DNA from: Cristatella mucedo
Lineage: Eukaryota; Bryozoa; Phylactolaemata; Cristatellidae
Assembly: GCA_009760855.2 (NCBI GenBank)
Contig: WPIO01000037.1
Coordinates: 2,266,001-2,330,000 of the forward strand
Direction of reading: 5' to 3'
Length of the DNA: 64,000 nt
Of the stretch, positions 23,700-34,649 are shown one piece after another (positions within the stretch are counted from its first letter, which is position 1; each line of letters starts with the position of its first letter). Under the pieces are notes generated by a model. It was not told where the DNA came from. It saw only the letters and a program-made list of their open reading frames with translations, and ran no database searches. The position numbers and the translations under genes are program-made.

Positions 23700-24390
23700 G
23701 TAGGGTGACAGATTCTATGATGAGCCTGCTTGGAAAAGGTTATCCTGTACAAACCGTGGCCTCGTTGTGGAATGGCAGCTGAAGCAGCACTAGCCTCGGG
23801 CCTTTTCATGCTGCGCACCCACCAAGCCCCTTTTCCTGCCCCCCCCCCCCCCCCGATAGGACATGTGTACAAAATATCTGCTGTGGACACGGGCACACGT
23901 GTAGCACATGCCCCGAAAGGTCAGCCGACTAATTATATAGGATGGCCTGCCTAGTTAGCGAAATCTGTATAGGAGCTCCAAGTTCACCTTCTTGAGCTTA
24001 CCTGCTGGAATATTCGTTATACCCCATCGCTGGCAATACATAATCACACCCTAGCCTCTGCAATCACCTGGGATCAGTTGAGTTGCTCCAACGGCAGCTG
24101 TCGGCTTTGGCAGCAGTCGGCGGGCGGAGTAGCTTCAGACCTATCTCGTGCTCTGTACAATCGGGCCAAGCCTGGCCACATTTACATCAGTTGCCGACCT
24201 GCTTTGGAGCGAGCTGCGGTACTCTCATCGTCGAGAGCATAGATCATCGACACTTGGCCGGTGTGTGCCGATTTTGTATCTCCCCTACCTAGCTACCTTT
24301 GGACCTCGAGTCCGGCAGCCTGGATAGCTGTCCGGATGGTGGCATGCGCTCGAAAAAAAATCGCATGGAAATGTGCAGCAAGCACACTGT
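23700..24390. other. Intergenic, nothing recognised
   Basis: Contains a run of about 16 C at 23839-23855; no gene or known repeat seen. Confidence 0.5.
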
Positions 24391-24500
24391 CAATACCTTC
24401 TTTACAGCATCTGTAAAGCGCCTAGAAAGAGATTCAGTTCTCTGATGGCACTGTACAAATCTATTTTGTTAATATTATCTATTATTATTACAAGGCATAG
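24390..24500 (+). mobile_element. LINE family A tail
   Basis: AGCATCTGTAAAGCGCCTAG, AAAGAGATTCAGTTCTCTGA and TGGCACTGTACAAATC, then ATTATT repeats. Plus-strand orientation, unlike most copies to its left. Confidence 0.62.
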
Positions 24501-26240
24501 CACCAGTGTCCTGGTGGTGGTAGTCGGTTGAGGTGATTGGCACACCACTTTTTTTGTTTCACCCCAGTGAAACTTGGGTGCATACCTGCCTTGACTTGTG
24601 TTGAAACTTCTCTTGGTTATGAATTTTACTTTTGTTGCAGTAATTTTTCAACCCGAAGCACTTGTTGTTAAGGAAGCAAGGAAAGTGGTACGGTCTTGGC
24701 ACACCTAGCGGAACGCCCAGTAGGCTTGGGTGCACAAGCACAAAGTAGACTTTGTCCTCATCCCCTATCAGCAGTGTATCGTTGTATCTGCCATTGCACC
24801 ACGTGCGACACACACTGTCAGTCTTGAGCGACCCATACAACATCCGCCTTAGGCAAACCGTTCAACACATTTGTCTTGCCTAAAAAGAGATGCAGCATGT
24901 TTAAGCGCATGCACTCGTGCCCCGATCATGGGGGCACATTATATGCACACGGTTGTTGGCATGCTTACTACATGAGAAATCTGCTGCTGCCATCGAGCTC
25001 AGCCCGACTCGGTCCGCCGTTGACATCCTTTGCTGACGGGCTGGCTTTGTTGTTTTTAGAGCGAGGCCAAGTGACCTGTTCGAGCTGTGTGATTGCAGCT
25101 GCTGCAGCGATGGGTGGTGGCAGCTATGCCGAGAGGTCCGGTCCGTCGTCCTGACTTAGCCGGCCACTGCCACCGAATGTACTGACAGGAGCGTGCCGTG
25201 ACCTTTGCAAGGTGTTGCCTTTATTGCATTAAACCCTACTGACGTCGACATGATATCAAGTGTAAAAAAATACTCGTGTATTTTTTACAGCGACTCGCAG
25301 CAGCCAGTCGCGGTAGTCAGGCTCAATGGCAGTCAATCGTGGCCGTACAGCGAGACCGGACGGCTGCAGCATGCACGGAATCACGACTTCATTCGGCTCT
25401 CTGTAAACGTCCAGTCGCAGTGGCAGCGTATGCCAGGCAACCCATTGTGATAGCACAAGCGCTGCTAGGATTTCGTTCTGCAGCATGTGACACTGTTACT
25501 GCATGCATATGCCATTGGCCATGTCGGAGTAGCAGTCGCAGGTCACTTCTTCCTCTGGTCATCGTTGGCAAGCGACACACCCATGGCTCTCTCGCGTCGA
25601 CCGATTACAATCACCATAGCACAGGCCAGCATCGTTACGACGCCCATCCAAATGTTGACACGGATGCGGAAGTAGTCCTTGGCTCTTGTCATTTGCCCAG
25701 ATCTGGGAAAGATTCAATGCCATTGCGCTAAAAAAAAACGCTCAGAAGACTCGAAGGTCTGGGCTTCAACACGTCGCCGTCTGGCTGGGCTGCTCTGCTC
25801 GCTAACTTACGGTATCAAATCGGGAACAAGTGCTGCTGACGGATAAGTTTTGGTGAAGACGAGAATCCATCTGTCGAACTTGCTCGGCCTGTAGCTGCCA
25901 CCAACTGAAGCGAGCACGTCAGTTGGGTTGCTGGAGCAGAGACTCAAGATGGATCGGAACCACTGTCTGAAGTGCCTACCCTCCCCCTTCACCAACTCCA
26001 CCACACCTTCCCTCCCCTCCACTACTCCCCCCCTTTCTCTCTCCTCACAAACCACACACAGGCACGCACACACTGGCATGCATTGTCGGCTCCAACTCGA
26101 GCTTAAAATGACCGACTGCCGATAAAACACGAGTCTATTGATCTCCACTTAGTCACACGACTTGCAAAGGCTTTCTGTGCGCCAACCGTGAAGGCTGCAC
26201 CAGGAACAGAAGCACTGGTGTTGGAGAGGGGATAATGATG
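24500..26240. other. Intergenic, nothing recognised
   Basis: Several short frames without motifs; no splice-consistent exons found. Confidence 0.5.
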
Positions 26241-26960
26241 CCGATAATAATAATAGTACTATATACTTGTATAGCGCCATCAGAGAACATCACAAATTAG
26301 GTACTTTGCATATGCTGTAAAGGAAGCATCATCAAAATGGGTAGTGGTAAAAAAATGAGGGACAATGTCAACAAGCATAGCATGATTAGTGACATGCACA
26401 GTGTCAACACGTAAAAATATGGTTAGTGATAGTATGCAGTGTCAGCACACGTAAGCACACAAAGAACGAACCATAGGGACCCACTAAATGCTATGATAAA
26501 AGGTGCGCTTTCAGCCTCTTTAAATTAGTATGTATGTCAGGGGTTGCCCTTACTGGTCAGTCGAGAGTGGTTTCCAGGCTTGTGGTGCATAGGAACTAAA
26601 GGCACCGTTTCAAAGGTTATGAGATTCCAGAAAGGAAGCGCCAGAATCGGCAGTACAGGAACACAAAAAAGCGTTCACGAACGCCTTCTACAATCTATGA
26701 CCTACACAGCAAAACATGTCGAAATGTTGTTATTGTTCTGAAAGTACCTGCCGGTATAAAAAGGCTGAGTGAGTGGTTAGTGGGTCAATGTAAGAATTTT
26801 GCTTTGCGTCTGCTAGATAACCGTGTCAGCTCAGTAAGAGGTATGACACATTTTCAAGGCCAAACGTACTGACCATTCTGAGTACCAACTGTAAAGACTT
26901 TCGGGGCTTTTTAGGCAGCTTTGCCAATTTTAGGTTACAAAAGTCGAGCCGAAAGAGAAA
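26240..26960 (-). mobile_element. LINE family A fragment, decayed
   Basis: Tail near 26265-26315 (TATAGCGCCATCAGAGAACA), 3' UTR with CAGTGTCAGCACACG, then GGGACCCACTAAATGCTATG, GAGAGTGGTTTCCAGGCTTG and further decayed coding similarity to about 26960. Many indels. Confidence 0.6.
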
Positions 26961-27099
26961 CATGGAACCATGGTAGGATCCTTAGCTCCTTGCATAGTGA
27001 TCACCAAAACATGCAGCCGTGCCAACAGAACAGCAGACCAAGCAATTAGACAATCAAGCCCAATTAAGAAAGCAATCGAGTGGACTTATATATAACATA

Positions 27100-27240
27100 A
27101 TTCATTCGTAGTATAGCGCCCCAAGAGTACTTAATCTCTCTACTCAGGCGCTTCACATATGCCTCGGGGCTCGAACCCACGACCTCAGCCAGGCCTTGGT
27201 CGGGGCGAGCATCTTAACCGCTGGCTGGACCAGACCAGCT
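27100..27240 (-). mobile_element. SINE family 2
   Basis: On the minus strand: GCTGGTCTGGTCCAGCCAGC head, GGTCGTGGGTTCGAGCCCC box B, then GTGAAGCGCCTGAGTAGAGA and GGGGCGCTATACTACGAATG tail. Full head-to-tail order is preserved. Confidence 0.75.
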
Positions 27241-28105
27241 TGATAATGCACCGGTCTCCTACTACTTACTATCTGGACTGCCACGACCAGGTTTGATATT
27301 GGCAAAACGCTTACAACTGTGCCTCTTCATTAATTGAATCTGCAGGGGTGGTGAGTGCTACGGATTTGTGTGGCTGGTGTAGGCCAGCAGCTTGCAATGT
27401 GCAAACGCATGCACAGTAAAAGAATCGCATCCCAGTTATCTGCCACCGAGAATGGAAGTCTTGTGATCGTTTCTGCCGGTGGAGATGAGAATACACCACC
27501 CAGCCCTGCTGTCTTTAGGCCAATCAGCTTGGGTCTTCTGCATTGGTTACATCAGTTGCTCGAGTAATGCTATTTTTAACAGCATACAAAGACCAACTAA
27601 TCTAATGTGCAATCACATGATCGCTTAATTTCATGCGGCTGAAGCTATCCAGCCACTCACCCGAAAGATGCCAGCACCCGTACGAATGAATGCAAACCGC
27701 TTAACCTCAGCTTATTACTACCACCAGACGTGTGAGGGTGCTGCAGGGATGCGGGTGACTTTCAGCACGACGAAGCATATTCTCTTACGTAGCATAGCTT
27801 CCATTTAGTGCCAACAGCACTGGTTTAAAACCTCATGCACAACATGTGCACGCTGCTAGCGACATGAAACAGAACAATCGCCTGCCCGAGCGGGGCAGGT
27901 GATATCTCGCTTTTGCATGAAGAGCTCACAGACAGTGTTCCAATCGGCACAGACAGCCAATGAGGCGGTGTTTCAGTAGTCTCGGAGCAATAGAAACCAG
28001 AATCCCTTAACCGACAGAGGTACTTTCGTAGGCCCTTTCTGCTACTGGATTGTTGCCACCAAGACTAGCGGCTACATTACGTCAGGTTGGCATTAGTTTG
28101 CAGGA

Positions 28106-28233
28106 CTGCTTAGTGCATCTTTACGTTGCTCGGCACCCAGTACCTTAGTGGCCGATCTGCAGGCAGAGCAGCACCGGCCACAATCGCCCGGCTACTCAAT
28201 ACAAGACCTCGACAGCGACCAGGATGAGGAGTA
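28106..28233 (+). other. Weak candidate exon of an unknown gene
   Basis: After TTTGCAG the bases read (in one frame) LLSASLRCSAPSTLVADLQA, EQHRPQSPGYSIQDLDSDQDEE, then TAA, which overlaps a good donor (GAGTAAGT at about 28230). The acidic end and Gln content look protein-like, but no partner exon was found. A second open stretch nearby (28440-28560, LLDVDVDPLDAILQLK) is equally unproven. Treat as a hint only. Confidence 0.15.
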
Positions 28234-28907
28234 AGTGGCTCTGCCCGAGTTACGCACGCTACAGTAGGACCGACTGTAGGAGAACAGCAGCCTGAAGGCG
28301 CTCGCAAGTTCTGCCCGGTTTCGATGGGCTACAAAAGCTGCAGACGCCTTTGCTTTGAGCGTGCGGGAGTCGGGCGCAGGCGCGCTAGGCAAGCATCGGG
28401 GTTTAGAAGCAGGGGCTACTACTGCAAAGAGGGCACTTACTTGATGTAGATGTGGATCCGTTGGATGCCATTCTACAGCTTAAGTTCACTGGTGCGCGGC
28501 TCCATGTCTGTAACAGCAGTCTTACGGCGTTCATTTTTCGATCCGCAGAAGCCGATGGACGATTGAAATCCCCCCTGAATTTATAGCGACGAGCGACCCG
28601 GACTTCGCCACAGGTGAAGGTCGCTGGTTTAATCAACATGGATGTGCGCTTAGGAAACACCAATCACAAGCAGGCTGAAAGGGTGACGTCACCATAGCAG
28701 TACCCGCAGCGCTACGTGATACTCTACACGATAAACGTCACATTTGCATTACCGCCAGCGGGTGGATGCTACGTGATATTCGTCACGGTGAGCGCCTAGC
28801 TTGCAGCAGGGCGGAGCTTGAAGAAATTTGCATGACGTCATGCATGAGGGAGGATATTAGCAATTAGCGAGGTCCAGAATGCATAGACACAGGCTCGAGT
28901 AACAGTA

Positions 28908-29190
28908 ACATTAATAATAATAATACACTTGATAAAGTGCCCCGGAGAACTCAAATCTCTTTCTGGGCGCTTTACATTTGCAGCAAAGGAAACACGATCG
29001 AGTGGTGAGTGGCATCATGCTTGATAAACATTATGAATAACACGGTTAGGGGTGACATGCACAGGGTCAGCATGCAAGTGTGTTTAGTGGCAGCATGCAT
29101 ACAATACATGCTAAGAATATTGATAAGACTTTTCAGTGCGCCATAAGAGGCCTTCATCTCATTCTAGACGCTTTAAATTTGCTGGCAAAT
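28908..29190 (-). mobile_element. LINE family A tail(s)
   Basis: AATAATACACTTGATAAAGT, CTCTTTCTGGGCGCTTTACA and the 3' UTR (TTAGGGGTGACATGCACAGG). A second decayed hairpin follows at 29125-29185 (TTCTAGACGCTTTAAATTTG), suggesting one tail inserted beside another. Confidence 0.6.
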
Positions 29191-29499
29191 GGCGATTGCC
29201 TTGCGAATGCGCCGACGTGCGCTTGAAAGCTGGTTAGGCAAGGTGCATTCTGGGATACTTTCACCCGCTTCCCAGAGTCTAGCTTGCGGGGCGGACGTGG
29301 TTCATCAGTACCCAAGCATTAGCTGCGTAGCCGCCGCGAATGCTAAAGCTGTAATGCGACGGGGCAGCACCGTTTTTTCCAATGCGATATCAAGACCCCG
29401 CGAGTACCGACAGCACGTTAAGCTAACCTTGGATAAAGACTTACAAATTCGGCCACCGACCGCAACCCTGACATTTTAGCCAACTGGAATCGGGCTGTT

Positions 29500-30860
29500 T
29501 CGTCGCAGCTCGGCGCCGGCGTCACGACTCCGCGCTTTGCCGAGGTAACTCGGGGCGGGGAAGGGACAAAAATTCCTTCGTTAATCAATCGACGTCTCTT
29601 TTCGATCCGCGCAGATACACACTTCAACGCTGCAGAATACCCCTGTGCTGCAGCAGACGAGACGAAACTAGCGAAAGTAGCAGCTACGTGTTCGGCGTGA
29701 AAGAAACGTATGACTCGTCTCGCGATTCCAGCGACTTTCCAGACTTGCTCAGTAGAGCCTCACGTGCCGAGCTACGCGGAGCAGCCGACGAGCAGCTGCG
29801 GCAGCTGCGCCGCCCGTCGGTGCATCCTGCTTATTCCGCAGTGTCGTGTACGCGCAACTAAAGCGCTGCGTAGCTTTTGAGCACTGCGTAGGTCAATCAG
29901 CCTCGCCGCGCAGTCTGCTTCTACTCAATCGGCGACGCTCTGTCAGAAGAACAGGAGCCGCGAAATCCGCGCCCTTTTCCAGTCCTGACGCCGGAACCGC
30001 TGTCTCTTTGGGACGAAGGCTGACCGCCACACTTTGTCGCGCCGTGCGTCGTTCCCCGCGCGCCGGCGACCGGCGCGCGCGGCGTCGCCCGCGCACAGGA
30101 AGCTCGACCAGCTCGCGCCCTTGCAACGGCTGGCAGCGCTCGCTCAGACAAAGCGATGCGCCGCCGCCGCGGGAAGCAGCGCTCGCGCAGCGGAAGCAGG
30201 CGCGCGAGCGCCCCGCGCGGCGCTTCCTGCCGCGTGCGCGCGCGCGGCAGGATCGAGGGTCGGCGCCGCTCTCGCGAAGACGGCACGCAAGCGCGGCGAT
30301 TGCGAGCCGTCTTCGCGAAGGAGGAGGAGGAGGAGGCCGCATGCTCTCCCCATTCGCGCATCGCTCATCTCCCTCCCCGCGTCAAAGCAATCGGCGGCGG
30401 CAACTGCTTTTCGGAGCTTTTGCTCACGCGCGCTCCGTCGACGCGCGCGCGACGGAGCGCGAACAAAGCTTCGGCGACTTCGGTTGCGCGCGACCGCCGC
30501 CGCCGCCGGTGACCGATTGTCGCCGGCGGCGGCGGGCTAGCTGCGGCGGATTTGCGGGCGCTCGGCGGCCGTCGGCGAGGGGTCACCGCGTTCGCACGCG
30601 CCGGTAGCTATCGCGCACGGTTCGGCAGTCGAGCGGTGGCAGTGACGTTCGGGCGGCTAGCGATTGTCCGTCCGTCCGGCTAGCCTAACCGACTGCGGTT
30701 TCATGTTTTTCCGAGTCGCCCGCGGCGCGAACAGAGGCCGCAGTCGTCGCGGTCATGGGGCGACTCAGCGGCGGCGGCGGCCACCGCAGCCACCGCACGC
30801 GGACGGAGGGATCGGACTTCGCGAATCGAGCTTCGACCTTCGGTCGGAGCCAAGAGGCTC

Positions 30861-30895
<35 letters not shown>

Positions 30896-31110
30896 GCCGC
30901 CCGCGGCGGTTTCAGAGATCGGATAGCGCGAAGGCAGCTGCTGCGCACGGCCAGCCGCGGTCGGCGATGGCGGCGGCCGCACGAGGTGTCGACGCCGCGA
31001 ATCGCGGCTGCCGCTTCGCGAGCGAATTGCGGTCGCGGCGTCTGCTTTCTCTCTCTCTCTCTTCTTTCTTTTACTCTCTCTCTTTCTCTCTCTCTCTCTT
31101 CTTTCTTTTA

Positions 31111-31158
<48 letters not shown>

Positions 31159-31390
31159 GAGCACGCGCACGTCGCTCGACTCTTCGGCGCCGGCTTTCGG
31201 GGGATTCAGGAGAAAGGAAACGTCGTCGCAGACTCGCACCTTCCGTTACTGACGCTTTACACAATCACTGGCTTTGATCGTCGCAGCGCTGGCGCTGTCA
31301 CTCGAATGATCGAGCTCTCGCGAGCGCCGGGCGGTACCGGCGTCGACAGCGGTGATGAAAGCGAGCGGCGATGAAAGCGAGCGCCCCGAA
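29500..31390. other. CpG-rich block without a supported gene
   Basis: Very GC-rich, with Arg/Ala/Pro-coding shadow frames in most reading frames, a (GGCT)n run at 30862-30893 and CT tracts at 31046-31156. No conserved domain is visible. A CpG-island promoter is possible; direction unknown. Confidence 0.35.
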
Positions 31391-31391
31391 G

Positions 31392-31556
31392 TAATAAGTT
31401 ACTAGCTGATTTAGCTGCCTCTTTTTATATAGCGGCAGAAGGGCCTTAAAGGTAGTCACCGCCGATTGCAGCGGCAATGCAGGATCGACCACCACCGCAG
31501 GATTCGAACCGACGACATCTGGACCGAGGTCGTGACAAGCAACCACCTTACTGCCC
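31392..31556 (-). mobile_element. SINE family 1, copy c
   Basis: On the minus strand: box B TCGGTTCGAATCCTGCGGTG, GATCCTGCATTGCCGCTGCA, GCGGTGACTACC and the tail AGCTAGTAACTTATTAC. The 5' end runs into the long (CT)n tract at 31560. Confidence 0.7.
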
Positions 31557-31559
31557 AGC

Positions 31560-31749
<190 letters not shown>

Positions 31750-32394
31750 CCAGACGGTCTCGTCGCTCCGTTCCAACTCAAGGACGGCAGGTGACGTCCA
31801 TGATGAGAGGCGGACGCCATCGGTAATCTGGCCCCGCCATGTTGCTGTGAGCAAGCGCCGGACCCAGACGCCATTGTGCTACCGTCGATTAACTCGATAA
31901 ACCTTGACCCCTCGAGTGGCCGCTGGAATTCGAATGTGCCGCCGCAACGCCGGCGAGCTGGCGAGACAGGATTTTACAAACGAACCGCTGTTTTGCTGCC
32001 GGCGAAGTAGTCCGTCACCCGCTAAGAGCTTGCTGTCAAGGCCGCGGATGCATTCCCGAATTTGCGCGCTTTACGACGTCGGTTGAACGCTAGATGCCTC
32101 GACTGCTAACTGAGTGATGAGAGAGCTGGTCGCAACCGTAGGAAGAGGGAGGCGGACTTCTGAGAAGCCACACCAATGGCCCAAGCCGGCGCAGGGAGTC
32201 GACACGGCGTCTAGGCACAGCTGTGGTCCAATGCCCTGCGATTACGAACTAGGAGCTTGGTCGCCGACTCTGAGCTGAGTACGGCTTGCGGCAGCCGAGA
32301 TTACTAGCCTTTTACGAGCCTATCGTGAGCGTTAGGTTTTCTAATTTCACACTTGGTTTGCCCATAGCTAGTAAGTTGGTTTAATCATTCAATT

Positions 32395-32840
32395 TAAGAA
32401 CGTTTGCTGCCATCCACGAGCGGATGTTATCAATACATGCAGCAAGTGAGTTGAGAGAATTCGAGGTACTCGAAGGCTGGGAGGTATCAAATCAAAGGTA
32501 CAACTGAGTGTCATCTGCATCGAAGTGAAAGCATAGACTGTGCTTGGCAATCACATCGGCAAGAGGGAGAGTATAAACCGTGGAAAGAACCGGACCTAGC
32601 ACGGAGCCCTGAGGTACCCCATATTTCAGAGGTGCCTCGCATTATTGTCGTCCATTCACATCAGTACTCCGGAGTTCCCCATTGAGATAGGACCTGAACC
32701 ATTGCAATGCAGTGCTAGTGATGCCCAGGCGAGGTGAGAGGTGCTCAAGGAGGACTTGGTGATCCATGGTATCAAAAGCTGCCGAAAGATCGAGCAAAAC
32801 AAGCAGAGATAGTCCATCTAAGTCTTGCATTCCTAAGTAT
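32395..32840 (-). mobile_element. LINE family A-like reverse transcriptase palm fragment
   Basis: The minus frame 32642-32830 reads LLVLLDLSAAFDTMDHQVLL (RT motif A), ITSTALQWFRSYLNG. It continues to 32395 as [37 protein letters not shown] and NIRSWMAANVLKLND, with an in-frame stop after TQLYL. This is the only piece in the window with an intact ADD catalytic triplet. Confidence 0.78.
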
Positions 32841-32894
32841 GTCGTTATACCTCCGAAGCAATGTTGATTCTGTCGAGTAATTGACTCTAAAACC

Positions 32895-33310
32895 AGACTG
32901 GAACTTAACAGACTGGAACAAAGACTACGTGGGTGTTACGCCGGAGAGTTTTGCATAGCACACTCACAGCCAAAGCGGCTTTCGGTACGCATTCGGTAGC
33001 CAACAGACTTCGTCTCGCGAAACAAAGAGAAAGTGGGAATCATAGCATAGTCAGGATAGCAGCTGAAGTAGTGAGTAGCATGGAAGTACCAGCTCAGGAC
33101 CGCTGAAAAAAATGTGCCAGTCGGCAGCAGGAGAGTTGTTGTCATTGCGTAAGAACTGTGAGAGCGAGCTCCACAGTCTAGGACCTGCAGAGATAGAGCT
33201 TCTGTCGCCAACGGTCTTTAATGGAGGAATGGAACAGCCAATTTATTGTCCAAACAGGACCTGAGGGCGCGAAGAGGCTGAAACTGATGCAACAGTTCAG
33301 CTTTCGGGGG
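32895..33310 (-). mobile_element. LINE family B 3' fragment
   Basis: Plus-strand landmarks GACTACGTGGGTGTTACGCC, GTCGGCAGCAGGAGAGTTGT, GTCTAGGACCTGCAGAGATA and CAAACAGGACCTGAGGGCGC match the 22.9-23.4 kb copy in order. It abuts a family-A-like fragment and ends at a G-rich run. Confidence 0.7.
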
Positions 33311-33394
33311 GGGGGAGTGTAACGATGTCGATAGCGAGTTCTAGGTCTGAATAATATTTTTTCTTATATTAATTTATATTACATTATATTATAT

Positions 33395-33398
33395 TATT

Positions 33399-33450
<52 letters not shown>
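33395..33450. repeat. (TA)n-(TG)n microsatellite
   Basis: TA for about 18 bp, then TG for about 34 bp, in an AT-rich block (33350-33485). Confidence 0.92.
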
Positions 33451-33453
<3 letters not shown>

Positions 33454-33609
33454 TAGTTATATTCTATGTTATATTACATTGTTTGTCTACGAACTGAAGG
33501 CGGGACTCCAAGGGAGCTCGTCGAGGCAAGGGCCAAGTGACACGAGTTACAAGAGCGATGGAAACGATGCAACGGCAGCACCGATTAGTAAGTAATTATG
33601 ATAGGTAGG

Positions 33610-33775
33610 CCGGAGGAGCAAGAGAGTGAAGGAAATGGTGAATGATCGGTGCAAGAATGGTGGCTGTGACTTTCTCAGCCTAGCGACCTGCGGCGCAGAG
33701 TGAAGCTTCTCTCGCCGACGGTCTTCAAGTGACAGAGTGGAACAGCTGATTCACGGTCCATAGCTGCTGATGATT
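33610..33775 (-). mobile_element. LINE family B relic
   Basis: GCGACCTGCGGCGCAGAGTG, AAGCTTCTCTCGCCGACGGT, CTTCAAGTGACAGAGTGGAA and ACAGCTGATTCACGGTCC are diverged matches to the B coding region. Confidence 0.5.
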
Positions 33776-33816
33776 GAGCTGAGGATTCCTAGATAGTCCA
33801 TAGATCCGCCTCCGTC

Positions 33817-33872
<56 letters not shown>

Positions 33873-34434
33873 CTGAGAGAGCGCTGCTGCTGCTGCTGCT
33901 GCTGCATTTCAACTAGACACGAATGAGCTCAGGAAAGGCAGGTCTTGAAGGTCGCAGTGAGAATTTCCCTTTGTATGCGAACCTACGATCAATCTACCGG
34001 AAGCGGCAGCCTCTTTTTCAGCAAATTAGACGCACAGCTGAATATTTTTGGCTTGTTGTTGGCCAGGCTTGCAGCCGTATTTGTCACCGCTTGCTGAGGC
34101 TCGATAGCTTTTTTTGGCATGCCTGCTAAATTGAAGCTACAGCGATCGAGTCTACACAAAGTCGAGAAGCTCGTAAGATCTGTAGCCAGCAATTGCTTTT
34201 GGCACTATCTAATATTAGACGAGGGCGTCGAACGTGATGAGTGGCTGTGGAAAGCGAGCTTCTAAGAATAGCTTCTAAAAGTCAAGTGGTTGGCATAGAG
34301 GACCTCTAAATTAAGCGATGGTTGGTCTACACGTTTTCCATAAACGAAAAGAACAAAGTCTATTCGTATAGATTTATGCTTGGGATGACCTGCTAGGTAG
34401 GTGTTTGGTTTCATCGTTTTTTATTTTAAGAAAA

Positions 34435-34565
34435 TTACCCAAAACTCATGGTGGAGTGTCTAAAAGACATGCATTCGGTTTATTGGTCGTTACAGCTGAT
34501 TTTAAAGGATTAAATGACAAGTACACCTTAATATTATCAGCATAAAAGTTTTAGCAGATGCAATT
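34435..34565 (-). mobile_element. LINE reverse transcriptase relic
   Basis: The minus strand reads FYADNIKVYLSFNPLKSAVT-like sequence with one shift near the start, resembling the [10 protein letters not shown] palm motif of families A and B. Its landmark AATGACAAGTACACC matches AATGACAAATACAGC at 23625. Confidence 0.5.
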
Positions 34566-34602
34566 CTCTGGCATCGCTTCCTCGAGAGAGGCAGAGAGAG
34601 GC

Positions 34603-34641
<39 letters not shown>

Positions 34642-34649
34642 CAGAGAGA

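Noticed and set aside
29846-30607. 253-codon plus frame in the CpG-rich block
   Set aside because: Several overlapping frames are open on both strands here because stop codons are rare in such GC-rich sequence; no motif, no splice partners.
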